Shown here: piece by piece, positions 28,870 to 37,723 of the stretch
Layout: the number at the start of each line of letters is the position of its first letter
Numbering within the stretch: position 1 is the first letter of the stretch
Assembly: GCA_018401055.1 (NCBI GenBank)
Contig: JAGYLB010000073.1
Coordinates: 1-64,000, forward strand
Direction: 5' to 3'
Length of the DNA stretch: 64,000 nt
Source: Roseicyclus sp.
GTDB taxonomy: Bacteria > Pseudomonadota > Alphaproteobacteria > Rhodobacterales > Rhodobacteraceae
Position numbers and translations under genes: made by a program
The notes under the pieces: model-generated
What the model was told of the DNA's origin: nothing
The model's input: the letters and a program-made list of their open reading frames with translations, nothing else
Database searches by the model: none

Positions 28870-29940
28870 TCAGGGGCCTCGCTCCCCGTGCCGCCCTGCC
28901 CCGTCAAGGCGGTGCCAAGGCCATGGGTGCTTAAGCACGCCGAGCCGTTCGGCCATGGCGGCCAGACGGTCGAGCGTGCCCTGCGCAACGGGAATGCCAG
29001 TGGTCTGGCGCTCTGCGGCAAGTCGAAAGCCCCGTTCGCCCGGCATCAGGATTTCGTCGGTGCCCGGCGCCTTGGGCAGTGCCTTGAGCCCGGTCGCAAG
29101 TTCCGCGATCTGCGCCGCGAAGGTGTCGGGATCGGCAAAGGCATCGATGCGGATCGCCAGCGCTGCCCCGTTCATCGTGCCCTTGCCGCCCGCCAGCACG
29201 CCCGAGATCGCGGGGTTCGACACGAGCACACTGGCCAGAACCTCGATCATCAGCGACAGTCCAGACCCTTTCGCGCCGCCAAGCGGTGTAAGCGTCGCGA
29301 CCTTTGTCGGATCGGTCGCGGGCTGGCCCGCCGCGTCGATGGCCCATCCCTCGGGGATGGTCATGCCGGTATCGCGCGCCTGCATGATCTTGCCCAGCGC
29401 CACGGTCGAGGTGGACATGTCCAGAAGCAGAGGCAGCCCCCGCCCTGGAACGGCGATCGAGATCGGGTTGGTAGAAAGCCCCGCGACGCGTGCGCCGTGA
29501 TAGGCCATGAGCGGGCCGGAGGCGGTCATCACGATGCCCAGATAGCCCCGTTCGGCCGCGCGCAATGCGAAGTACCCGACCGCCCCCGCATGGGTGATGT
29601 TGCGCGCCGAACACCAGCCAATGCCAAGGTCCCCGGCGATCTCCAGCGCTGTGTCCACGGCGGTCACCATGGCGGACGGCCCCGGGGCGCGGGCTGCCTC
29701 GATGATGGCGACCGCGCCTTGACGGGACATGACTTGCGGGTTGGCCAAGGGGTTGATCAGCCCCTGCTCGACCATCTCGGCATAGCGCGGAATCCGCAAG
29801 ACACCGTGGGATTCTGCGCCGCGTTCGTTCGCCCAGACCAGAATATCGGCCGTGCGGGCCGCATGTTCGGGCGCATAGCCCGCCGACCGCAGCAAGGACG
29901 CGGCATAGTCCTTCAGATCCTGCGGACGAAACCGGATCAT
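28870..29940 (-). CDS. Ldh family oxidoreductase (malate/L-lactate/sulfolactate dehydrogenase type)
   Basis: 356 residues from ATG 29940, which overlaps the hydrolase stop as ATGA. Family motifs are ANERGAESHGVLRIPRYAEM with the catalytic His, NITHAGAVGYFALRAAERG, GLSTNPISIAVPGRG, LDMSTSTVALGKI and LTPLGGAKGSGLSLMIEVLA. This NAD(P)-dependent family reduces or oxidises 2-hydroxy acids or cyclic imino acids. In this operon it would oxidise a hydroxy-acid intermediate. The upstream open frame is not part of the gene. Confidence 0.88.
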   Translation of the reverse strand: MIRFRPQDLKDYAASLLRSAGYAPEHAARTADILVWANERGAESHGVLRIPRYAEMVEQGLINPLANPQVMSRQGAVAIIEAARAPGPSAMVTAVDTALEIAGDLGIGWCSARNITHAGAVGYFALRAAERGYLGIVMTASGPLMAYHGARVAGLSTNPISIAVPGRGLPLLLDMSTSTVALGKIMQARDTGMTIPEGWAIDAAGQPATDPTKVATLTPLGGAKGSGLSLMIEVLASVLVSNPAISGVLAGGKGTMNGAALAIRIDAFADPDTFAAQIAELATGLKALPKAPGTDEILMPGERGFRLAAERQTTGIPVAQGTLDRLAAMAERLGVLKHPWPWHRLDGAGRHGERGP

Positions 29941-30824
29941 GCGCTCTTGCCCAGGGGGGTGGGAAAGAATTTTTTGAGCCATGCCGAGATCAGCGCGCGG
30001 GTGTGCGGCTCGTCCTCCTCGGACAAGGGGAAATGCGACATGCCCGTGGGGATCATGAGCTCCGCGTTGGCACCGGCTTTCTGAAACAGGCTGATGGATT
30101 GCTCCATCGGCGTGATCACATCGCCCGCCGTGTGGAACAGCAAAAGCGGGCGCGGCGCGATGTCGGCCACCACATCCTCGGCGCGGAAATGGTACATGCT
30201 GATTGCGGTTTCCACGGGAACCTCGAACTGCGCATGCGGCGAAAGGTTCTTGCGCAACTCCTCGGGGATCGGGACCACGTCGAAGCGCGAGACCCATAGG
30301 CTTTCGCCGGTCTCGGCGCGGTGGCGACGCCCCTCTTCAAGAATGCCGGTGAACTTGGCCCATGCCTCGGGCGTGGGGTGCTGGCCGCGGAACTTGCGCT
30401 CGCCGTCGCCCCAGCCGCACAGCGACAGGACGCAGGCGACCCGCAGATCGACGCCGCCGGTGAAGATCGCCACCGCCGCGCCGAAACTGTGCCCGGTCAC
30501 GCCGATGCGGGCGGGATCGACCTCCTCTCGCTCGGCGATGAAGGTCAGGGCGTTGCGCGTATCGGCCACCTGATCGAAACACCGCACCTCGCCGCGCGCG
30601 CCCTCGGATTGGCCGCAGCCGCGAAAATCGATGCGGAAGACGCAATAGCCGAATTCCTCCAGCATCCGCGACACCAACTCGACATGGGATTTGTCCTTGG
30701 TGCCCACGAAGCCGTGCAAGACGATGAAGGTCGGCAGACGCTGGCCGGGCTGTCGCCCCTCGGGCACATGTAAGACGCCGGACAGCTTGAGCCCGTCGGA
30801 CATGAAGGTCAGCGGATGTTCCAT
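29937..30824 (-). CDS. Alpha/beta hydrolase
   Basis: 295 residues: IVLHGFVGTKDKSHVE as the oxyanion-hole HG region, FRIDFRGCGQSEG, GVTGHSFGAAVAIFTG with the nucleophilic Ser, LLLFHTAGDVITPME with the acidic residue and TGMSHFPLSEEDEPH with the His. The order of the triad is standard. Enzymes of this kind in catabolic operons cleave esters or the C-C bond of meta-cleavage products. Presence of a VOC dioxygenase-like protein in the same operon fits the second option, but this is inference. The stop overlaps the next start. Confidence 0.85.
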   Translation of the reverse strand: MEHPLTFMSDGLKLSGVLHVPEGRQPGQRLPTFIVLHGFVGTKDKSHVELVSRMLEEFGYCVFRIDFRGCGQSEGARGEVRCFDQVADTRNALTFIAEREEVDPARIGVTGHSFGAAVAIFTGGVDLRVACVLSLCGWGDGERKFRGQHPTPEAWAKFTGILEEGRRHRAETGESLWVSRFDVVPIPEELRKNLSPHAQFEVPVETAISMYHFRAEDVVADIAPRPLLLFHTAGDVITPMEQSISLFQKAGANAELMIPTGMSHFPLSEEDEPHTRALISAWLKKFFPTPLGKSA

Positions 30825-30863
30825 GGTCGGTCGCCTCGTGTTCGGGTCGGGCCAAGACCGCGC

Positions 30864-31448
30864 CTAGGCGCGTCCCCAGCGGCTACAGAAGTCGGAGAAT
30901 GCGGACAGATGGGTGCGCAAGAAGGCCTCGGTCTCGGGGTGGGTAATCCTGCCCGCCTCGACATCCACCTTGCCCTTGGCGCCGGAAATCTGGATTTCGG
31001 GTTTGGCCATGATGAGCATGTCTTGGCTATGCAGGGTCTGGCGCAGACTCTCGTGCACGCGCGCGCCACCCAGAAGGCCGGGCGAGACGCTCCAGATCGC
31101 GACGGGCTTGTGGGCGAGCGGATTGGGGGTCACCCGCGACAGCCAGTCGATGGCGTTCTTCAGCCCGCCCGGGATCGACCAGTTGTATTCCGGCGTCACG
31201 ATCAGCAACGCATCCATCGTCACGACCGACTGGGTAAGGGCGGCGACGCTCTCGGGCATGCCGTCGTCCAGCACATCTTGGTTGAACAGCGGCAGATTGC
31301 CCGGGCTTGGAAGAATCACGGCCTCCATGCCTTCGGGGACAAGCTCCGCCACCGCACGTCCGACCGCGCGCGACAGGGATGCGCGACGCAAGGACCCTTC
31401 CAAAATGCCAAGCCGTGTCACGGCAATGCCCCTCCTTGACGCGCTCAT
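30864..31448 (-). CDS. NAD(P)H-dependent FMN reductase
   Basis: 194 residues from ATG 31448, which overlaps the VOC gene stop as ATGA. The flavodoxin-like fold shows GILEGSLRRASLSRAVGRAV for the phosphate loop, LPSPGNLPLFNQDVLD, and LLIVTPEYNWSIPGGLKNAI (the PEYN-x-S-x-PG-x-LKN signature). It supplies reduced FMN or reduces a quinone-like intermediate. No flavin monooxygenase partner is encoded in the window, so a direct reductase role is possible. Confidence 0.88.
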   Translation of the reverse strand: MSASRRGIAVTRLGILEGSLRRASLSRAVGRAVAELVPEGMEAVILPSPGNLPLFNQDVLDDGMPESVAALTQSVVTMDALLIVTPEYNWSIPGGLKNAIDWLSRVTPNPLAHKPVAIWSVSPGLLGGARVHESLRQTLHSQDMLIMAKPEIQISGAKGKVDVEAGRITHPETEAFLRTHLSAFSDFCSRWGRA

Positions 31449-32349
31449 GCTGCGGGTGCCGCCCAGGGGAACCGATGCTCGCGCCATGGCAATGGTGCGG
31501 GTTCGCCCCAGACATTCATCACGCGCACATTTTCGGGCCGCTTCAGCGCGGTGATCACATTGGGCACATAGCGGTCATCGTCGTTGATCAGCGCCATGTT
31601 GCCCGCGCATTCCACCATCGCGCCGCAGGCGTCGATGTAATAGGCGAAGGTGTTGTCGCCGGGGCGGTGACGGCCCGGACCCCAGATGAAGTTCTTCTCC
31701 ACCGTATCGAGCAGGTCGCCAAGGCGGCAGTAATCTGAAAACTCGGCCACTTCCCAAGAATAATGGTGCAGCCCGGTATCGCCGCGCACGATACCCAGAA
31801 TGTGGTGAAGACGGTTCGCGCCCCGCATCCAGCTGAGCCCGTCATCGACCATACGCTCTGACAGGCGCATGCCCATGATCGCTTCCAGCTGGGTGCGGGT
31901 CTCGGCAGGCTCGGGCGAGGTGATGTTGACGTGATCGATGCGCAAGGGGGCCATGCCGGTGGATGCATAGCGGTTCCCGTAGATTTCGGTGGCAACCGGC
32001 CCATGCAGTTCGAAGGTATGGCCCTGCGGCGTGACGAAGCTCATGCCGGTCACGCAGCAATCGAGGCTTGGCTCGGTCGACACGAGATGGCAGCCAGCAT
32101 CGGCCACGCGGGCCGCCGCTTCGGCCACCGCGCCTCGGACACGGCTTCGAACCCGAGCGAACGGATCGCGTTCTCGCCCGCCTCATGCAGCACCAGTTCC
32201 GCCATCCGTCCGTTGGACGACAGCCAGACGCAGCCCGCATCTTCCCGCGTCACACGCAGGCCTAGGATGTCACGGGATTCGCGGACAAGGGCGTCGACAT
32301 CCACAACGTTCAGCTGAACATGCCCCATGGCGTTCACAAGATAGCTCAT
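31445..32349 (-). CDS. VOC family dioxygenase-like protein (one frameshift)
   Basis: Two vicinal-oxygen-chelate modules, about 301 residues in total. Module 1 starts MGHVQLNVVDVDALVRESRD (first metal His). Module 2 has PLRIDHVNITSPEPAETRTQ (second His) and ends TFAYYIDACGAMVECAGNMA with the metal Glu, and HHYSWEVAEFSDY lies between. This is the extradiol ring-cleavage dioxygenase layout (2,3-dihydroxybiphenyl dioxygenase type). A frame change near 32126-32136 splits it; one missing base restores EAVSEARVAEAAARVADAG. First gene of the leftward catabolic operon, with a palindromic motif upstream at 32410. Confidence 0.82.
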
Positions 32350-32409
32350 GACCGGAACCCCTTCTCCGACTGCGCCTGAGGGTTGCTAGCACGTAGTTTC
32401 CACGATCTC

Positions 32410-32435
32410 AAATATTTTCGAAAATTTATCATTCG
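32410..32435 (-). promoter_or_regulatory. Putative operator of the catabolic operon
   Basis: Contains the 12-bp perfect palindrome ATTTTCGAAAAT at 32414-32425 within TATTTTCGAAAATTTATCAT. It lies about 60-85 bp upstream of the VOC gene start. The same words (TATTTTCGAAA then TATCATT) recur at 33341-33367 upstream of the FAH hydrolase and the divergent GntR gene, and a partial copy (ATATTCGAAAAT) lies at 33424. The local DNA is AT-rich, unlike the genes. The likely ligand is the GntR regulator at 33485. Confidence 0.6.
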
Positions 32436-32480
32436 TGGAAAAAACATCCTTTCATCGGTCACCGCTAACAGCGCCGCCGC

Positions 32481-33326
32481 TCACGCCTCTGCCTCGACCC
32501 CGTTCGACAGCACGCCGATGCCCTCGATCTCTACCTCCACGACATCCCCCGGCGTCAGGAATTCGGGCGGTTGCCGCGTAGTGCCGAAACCCGTGCAGGT
32601 GCCCGTGACGATCACATCCCCTGGCACCAGCGGCGCAAAGGTCGAGATGTAGGAAATCAGGTAGGGGATGCCGAAGATCATGCGTGCGGTATCGGTGCGC
32701 TGCTTTTCCACCCCGTTCACCCGCGTCACCAATGACACGCCGGAGTGCGGGATCGGCAGGTCGCCTACCCCGACCATCCAGGGCCCGAAGGCGCCGGTGC
32801 CGGTGAAGTTCTTGCCGGGCGTGAACTGGTGGCTGTGCTTCTGCCAATCCCGCACGCTGCCGTCGTTGTAGATTGAATAGCCCGCCACGTGGGCCATCGC
32901 CCGTTCCGCGGAAATGTGCCGCCCACCCGTGCCGATGATGACCGCCAATTCTCCCTCGAAATCCAGCTTTTGCGACGATCGCGGCTGGATCAGCGGTGCG
33001 CCATGCCCGATCTGCGACGAGGGCAGGCGCAAGAACAGCACGGGATAGGGCGGCATCTTTTCCGGGTCGGTCGTCTCGTCGTGGTAATTGACGGCGGCCA
33101 TCACGATCTTGTCGGGATTCGGGATCACCGGGGCGAGGACCACATCAGCCAAGCCGAACTCGGGCCCGGACGCGCCGTCCAGCAGGTCTTGCGGCATGCC
33201 CGCGGCAATGAAGGATCGCAGGTCGGGGAACATCCCGGCCGATCGCGCGCCAAGATCGACAAGGCCACGGTCCAGGACCGCACCCCAAGACGGGCGTCCT
33301 TCTCGCTGAAATGACAGCAACTTCAT
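32481..33326 (-). CDS. Fumarylacetoacetate hydrolase family protein
   Basis: 281 residues, intact. The active-site pattern of the FAH fold is present: VIPNPDKIVMAAVNYHDETT, LDFEGELAVIIGTGGRHISA with the metal-binding Glu pair, AGYSIYNDGSVRDWQ, KNFTGTGAFGPWMVGVGDLP and VIVTGTCTGFGTTRQPPEFL. Members hydrolyse 3-oxo acids, decarboxylate or hydrate 2-oxo dienoates. It sits between two copies of the palindromic motif, transcribed towards the VOC operon and divergently from the GntR regulator, so it probably belongs to the same pathway, likely the last ring-fragment step. Confidence 0.88.
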   Translation of the reverse strand: MKLLSFQREGRPSWGAVLDRGLVDLGARSAGMFPDLRSFIAAGMPQDLLDGASGPEFGLADVVLAPVIPNPDKIVMAAVNYHDETTDPEKMPPYPVLFLRLPSSQIGHGAPLIQPRSSQKLDFEGELAVIIGTGGRHISAERAMAHVAGYSIYNDGSVRDWQKHSHQFTPGKNFTGTGAFGPWMVGVGDLPIPHSGVSLVTRVNGVEKQRTDTARMIFGIPYLISYISTFAPLVPGDVIVTGTCTGFGTTRQPPEFLTPGDVVEVEIEGIGVLSNGVEAEA

Positions 33327-33340
33327 TCGTAACTCCCGTT

Positions 33341-33367
33341 ATTTTCGAAAGTTTTTCTATCATTGAA
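33341..33367. promoter_or_regulatory. Putative operator between FAH hydrolase and GntR regulator
   Basis: TATTTTCGAAAGTTTTTC followed by TATCATT, matching the site at 32410 in order and nearly in spacing. It overlaps TCATTGAAAATGA, a short inverted repeat at 33361-33373. It is 15 bp upstream of the FAH start on the minus strand and about 120 bp upstream of the GntR start. A third partial match, ATATTCGAAAAT, is at 33424-33435. Autoregulation and co-regulation by GntR are inferred. Confidence 0.6.
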
Positions 33368-33484
33368 AATGATGGACGGGTACCCGGTTTCTCGGTAGAG
33401 ATGTCCAACCGCGATTGGATGAGATATTCGAAAATCCACGTCATGGCGCGGATGCGCTGGACATCGACAAGGCAAAGGCGGGCA

Positions 33485-34198
33485 ATGAAGGATCAACGGG
33501 TGACTTCAGCCACGACGACCCCGGCGGGCGGGCCCGCACCGAAATCGGACATGTCCGGGTCGCGCGATGTGCTGACCCGCCTGCGGACAGATATTGTAAG
33601 CAGCGTGTTCGAGCCAGAGACCCGCCTGAAGTTCGCGGACATGACCAAGCGCTACGATGTCGGCATCGGCACCCTGCGCGAGGCACTTTCGCAACTGTCC
33701 TCCGAAGGGTTCGTGACGGTCGAGGCGGGCAAGGGTTTCAAGGTTTCGCCGGTTTCGGCCACGGAACTGATCGAGATCACCGATCATTTCATCACCTTTG
33801 AAAAGCGCGCCGTGCGCGAGGCCATCGCTCATGGCGACGAGGATTGGGAGACCAATATCGTTGCCGTCCACCACCGTCTCAGCCTGATCGAGGGACTGCC
33901 CTGGGCACGCCGCATGGAGCGGCATTCCGAATGGGTGGAACGCCACCGCGAATTTCATGAAGCCATCGTCGCCGCCTGCCCCGGGCGCTGGCTGTTCCGG
34001 CTCCGCTCGATCATGTTCGATCAGCTGGACCGCTACCGTTTCGTGACCAAGCGCGCACCGGAGGGTCTAGGCGGTCGGAAGTTCGAAGAGCATCGCGAAA
34101 TCATGAACGCAACGCTGGCCCGTGACGCGGACCTCGCGTCTGCCTTGATCGAACAGCACATCCGCGACACCTCCGAGCGGGCGATCAAGTTGCTCTGA
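33485..34198 (+). CDS. GntR-family transcriptional regulator (FadR/FCD type)
   Basis: About 237 residues from ATG 33485, one of several possible starts; MSGSRDVLTRLRTDIVSS at about residue 24 may be the real domain start. Winged helix: LKFADMTKRYDVGIGTLREALSQLSSEGFV then VEAGKGFKVSPVS. The C-terminal helical FCD domain has metal/effector residues in VERHREFHEAIVAACPGRWL and FEEHREIMNATLARDADLAS. It is transcribed away from the FAH gene across the palindromic site and is the obvious controller of the catabolic genes. The inducer is unknown. Confidence 0.88.
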   Translation: MKDQRVTSATTTPAGGPAPKSDMSGSRDVLTRLRTDIVSSVFEPETRLKFADMTKRYDVGIGTLREALSQLSSEGFVTVEAGKGFKVSPVSATELIEITDHFITFEKRAVREAIAHGDEDWETNIVAVHHRLSLIEGLPWARRMERHSEWVERHREFHEAIVAACPGRWLFRLRSIMFDQLDRYRFVTKRAPEGLGGRKFEEHREIMNATLARDADLASALIEQHIRDTSERAIKLL

Positions 34199-34287
34199 CC
34201 CCTGGGGGGGGAGATGTGTGCATCTGTACGCAAGATGCTCGAGCGTCACACCTCAGATAACAGCGCAACACTGCGATGCTCTCGGCT

Positions 34288-36159
34288 CTAACGGGACGTT
34301 CCGAGCGAGTTGGTGCGCTTCATGTCATCGACCGCCCGTTCCGCGATGATGGGCGTCGGCGGCTCACCGATCCAGATCGTCTTGGTTCCGGTGCGACCGC
34401 GCAATGCCTGATCGACCAGCGGCCTAAGGCCGGCCATATCGGCCCAAGCGCGCAACGATCCTTCGCACGCGATCAGGTCGTCGGACAGGGCCAGCGCCGT
34501 GCCATGGGTCCGTGCAAGCTCCTGCAGCCTGCTGGCGGTGTTGACGACATCACCGCTGATCGACACGATCCGGTGTCGCAACCCTCCCAGCAGGCTGAAC
34601 TGCACGGGGCCGGCATGGCCGCCCGCCCGCAGGTGCATCCCGTCCGCTGCAGCCTGACAAAACAGGCCTTCGATAAACCGCAGCGCGCGCGTCGCATCCC
34701 CCTTGGCAGGTTCAGGCAGGCCGAAAACGACGAGAACTCCGTCTCCCGCAAAATCCATGATCGTGCCGCCCAGCGGGTCGGCGACGGTCTCCACCATCTC
34801 GTGGAAAGCGCGCAGAAAAAGGGCGGTTTCGGCGGGGCGCATGCTTTCGGCCAGAGCGGTGAACCCGGCGATATCGACGAACAGGACCACCGCATCTTGT
34901 GGAACGCGGCCGCCCAGCGGATTGGTCTGCGACGCGATGGCCTCGACGAGGCGCGGCGACTGGTAACGCGCGAGGTTGGCCGCGCGGCGTCGTGTATCCA
35001 AAAAAGCGAAGCACGCCGCCGGTGGCCAGTCCTGCAACAAGTGCGGCCAGAACAGTTGTGGCATCCAGCCACCATCCGGCCGTGAACGCCGCCTGCAGCG
35101 CAATCAGCGTCGCTGCCGTCGTGCCGATGCTGGCCACGAACGCAAGCCATGGACGCCCAAGCCCCCGGCCCAGAAACCGGCCACAGCAACCGCAACGGCC
35201 AGTGGCCTGCACCAAAGCCCCATGCCGCCATGTCGCGGCGCAGAACCCGCCCGTCAAGCAGGTTGGCGGCCAGCGTCGCATGGGCCTCGACACCGGGCAG
35301 GGTCGCGTCAAAGCTGGTGGCATGACGGTCGCCGAAGCCCGTCGCCGTGGCGCCGAGAAACACGATCCTGTCGCTGAGGTCGGCCTCTGACAGGGCTGCA
35401 GCGGAGTAGGTCGGGATGGTTCCCTCGGGGCCATGGAAATTCAACGGCAGCCTGCCCTGAAGGTCCAGCCGCACCATGGGCCATGCCCCTTCCAGCCGCC
35501 CGACGGATACGGCACTCGGAAGGATCAGGTCGGGTCGCGCCCCCTGCGCGGAAACGGCGGCGATTGCCAAGCCCGGCAGCGTTAAGATGCCCTCCCGCGT
35601 CTGCAGCGTCAGGGCGGGGCGCAAGCGTCGCAGCATGCCGTCGCCGTCGTGCTGTACCGTGACATGGCCCAGCGCCGCGAAACCTTGTAGACCCGGTGGT
35701 GGTCCCATCGCCGGCAAGGGCGCAACCGACTGCGGTCCGATAACAAGACCGAAGCCACCGGGATCCGACAGGGTCGGCGGTTCGGTCGCGGCAGGGGCTT
35801 CAGCGACGCCAAGAACCGTCGCGCCGAACCCCAGCGCCTCGGCAAGGACGGGATCGTCGGCGCGCGCGTCGATCAATAGCAGGTCGAGCGCCACAACCTC
35901 CGCCCCGGCGGCGAAAAATCCGGTCTAGGGTGGCGGCAATGTCGGCGCGGCTTGGCGGAAAGGCCTGCAGCGTGGTTACGGCAAGATCGTCGAAGACCAC
36001 GATGGCCACGTCTTGAGGCGGAGGCCGCGGTCCACGCATCTCGAAGCGCAAATCGAGCAGGCGCCCCTCGACGGCTGCGCCAAATCCTATCCGTTCCCCC
36101 GGATGCCAGAGTACCAGCGCCACCGCGCCCAGAGCGACCGCCAGACAGCCGCGCGCCAA
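34288..36159 (-). CDS. CHASE2-domain class III nucleotide cyclase (three frameshifts)
   Basis: About 624 residues in four pieces. N-terminal TM (LAVALGAVALVLWHPGERIG), then CHASE2 sensor (RFEMRGPRPPPQDVAIVVFD; LPLNFHGPEGTIPTYSAAAL; DRIVFLGATATGFGDRHATS), then two or three TMs (WLAFVASIGTTAATLIALQA) and the cyclase domain (AVVLFVDIAGFTALAESMRP; MDFAGDGVLVVFG; SISGDVVNTASRLQELA). Breaks lie at the A5 run 35914-35918, near 35165 and at the A6 run near 35000. The metal-binding Asp and the Asn-x3-Arg pair are present. The residue that is normally the adenine-selecting Lys (K-x-I/F-G-D) is Asp here. Partner of the FecR-domain gene upstream. Start codon TTG 36159 is uncertain. Confidence 0.82.
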
Positions 36160-36186
36160 AGGGCCGATGGCCGGCGGAGAGGCCTG

Positions 36187-36801
36187 TCACCAATCCGGCC
36201 CCAGAAGCGCCGCGAACAGATCGATCCGCGGCTGACCCCATCGCACGACCGGGCCGATCGCGCCCTCGGGCGAGACATCGACGCCGTCACCCGGGCGCAG
36301 TTCGACCGTTCCCGTCTCCCCGAAGACGAAAACCGCGCCCTCCCGCGCGAACACCGCGCTGGCACCATCGCTGACCTGCATGGCCCATTCGGTGGAGCGG
36401 ACTGCGGCCACGGCGGAGGGTGTCCGGACCTGAACGCCCGCCCCATCAGCGCCGCCATCGAAGAAGAACCCGGCGATGCCCCGCATCAACCGCAAGCCCA
36501 AGGTCTGCGGTGCCTCCTCCAGCAGGCGCAGGACCACGAAGTCCGAGGCTGGGCCGACGACGACGCGCAGGTCGTTGTCACAGTCCAGCGTCACACGCGC
36601 ATCGGGCCCGGTGCGCAGCGTCGCGTTGCGCCCCATCCCGAGGCCCACCTCCGCCGCGCGCCCCCTGGCCCCCGGCGCCGAGACCATCCCGGCGCCGTCG
36701 ATGGACACGATGACGCAAACCCCCTGTCCCGGAGCCTGCGCCGCCGCGTGAGAGCCCGGGGCGACGCCCACAAGCACAGCAAGGAACAATGTGCGGAACA
36801 T
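36187..36801 (-). CDS. FecR-domain secreted protein
   Basis: 204 residues from ATG 36801. A signal peptide (MFRTLFLAVLVGVAPGSHAA) is followed by a FecR-type beta domain: VGLGMGRNATLRTGPDARVT, FFFDGGADGAGVQVRTPSAV, AVRSTEWAMQVSDGASAVFA and GTVELRPGDGVDVSPEGAIG. Periplasmic FecR proteins without the anti-sigma N-terminus are often encoded just upstream of CHASE2 cyclases, as here (27 bases apart), suggesting a periplasmic sensing partner. No ligand can be suggested. Confidence 0.82.
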   Translation of the reverse strand: MFRTLFLAVLVGVAPGSHAAAQAPGQGVCVIVSIDGAGMVSAPGARGRAAEVGLGMGRNATLRTGPDARVTLDCDNDLRVVVGPASDFVVLRLLEEAPQTLGLRLMRGIAGFFFDGGADGAGVQVRTPSAVAAVRSTEWAMQVSDGASAVFAREGAVFVFGETGTVELRPGDGVDVSPEGAIGPVVRWGQPRIDLFAALLGPDW

Positions 36802-37213
36802 GAAATGCGTGATCCCTTCGTGGAGACACTTCGGCACGGTGGCCGAAACAGGGCCATGTGTCAAAAGAATGGGTTGCGTTACGACACCAAGATGATGACC
36901 GGCCAAGCGGTTGTTGGAAGACAGGGTTCTGCTAACACAAGAGGCGGAAGGATACTTCGACCATAGTTGCAACCGCCCCAAAACAGGGGAATAGTTGCAC
37001 GATCTGCCGTTGCCACAAAACGCCATCACCAAAGACCGGTGCCTGGCTAAGTATCAAATATTTTCAGATATTTGAGAGGTTTTCTTAACTTGATTTCGTC
37101 CCCTGCCGTCAGCGCCCTGTTGTCCTGAAATCGATGTTTCCGTCGAACAGAAATTGTTGGAGGACGCAACGGTGCCGCATTGTGTGCGTCCAGTGGGATG
37201 ATCGAAAGGACGC
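36802..37213. other. Gene-free region between FecR and GFA genes
   Basis: No supportable gene in 412 bp. It contains two direct copies of ATAGTTGCA, at 36963-36971 and 36991-36999. It also has an inverted repeat CAAATAT/ATATTTG at 37055-37061 and 37068-37074, in an AT-rich patch, and an inverted repeat GGACGCA/TGCGTCC at 37162-37168 and 37185-37191 close to the GFA start. The divergent genes on both sides must be driven from here. The role of each repeat is unknown. Confidence 0.6.
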
Positions 37214-37705
37214 GTGCACATGACGCCTGATCCGGGCTCGGGCGGCACAGCCTTGCCTATGTTGCCGATCAGCGGCGGGTGCCAATGTGGCGCGGTGCGT
37301 TACCGGGTCACGGGGGCGCTGCGCAACCCGCATGTCTGCCATTGCCGGATGTGTCAGAAGGCCAGCGGCGCGCCGTTTCTGGCCTTGGCCGAGGTGGAAA
37401 TAGCAAATTTCGTCTGGACACGCGGCGCGCCGACCTGGTTCCGCTCGTCGGAGGCGGTGGAGCGCGGCTTCTGCGCGTCCTGCGGCACCTCGCTGCACTT
37501 TCGCTATGTCGGCGCCGCGCCTCGACGTCACGCTCGCCAGCCTCGATACCCCGGATGCGGTTGCCCCGAGCGCGAATATGGCTGTGAGGACGGCTGGCGC
37601 TGGCTCGACCGGCTGCGGCAGCTGCCTCGCTCGACCACTGAAGGCTCCACACCGCCCGAGGCGCTCAGGCGCTATGCCAGCCGACAGCACCCCGATCACG
37701 ATTGA
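37214..37705 (+). CDS. GFA (glutathione-dependent formaldehyde-activating) family protein, two frameshifts
   Basis: A zinc-binding GFA/CENP-V-type protein of about 163 residues. GGCQCGAVRYRVTG is the first zinc motif, HVCHCRMCQKASGAPF the second, and ERGFCASCGTSLHFRY the third, giving the full set of Cys residues. After LHFRYVGA the frame shifts near 37505 to RLDVTLASLDTPDAVAPSAN and returns near 37577 to EDGWRWLDRLRQLPRSTTEG. The two indels compensate. Such proteins are thiol-conjugate or methylglutathione-lyase-like enzymes; the true substrate is seldom known. Converges with the RND gene (18 bp between stops). GTG 37214 or ATG 37220 start. Confidence 0.8.
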   Translation: MHMTPDPGSGGTALPMLPISGGCQCGAVRYRVTGALRNPHVCHCRMCQKASGAPFLALAEVEIANFVWTRGAPTWFRSSEAVERGFCASCGTSLHFRYVGAAPRRHARQPRYPGCGCPEREYGCEDGWRWLDRLRQLPRSTTEGSTPPEALRRYASRQHPDHD

Positions 37706-37723
37706 GCCGCGAGGTCTCAGCCC

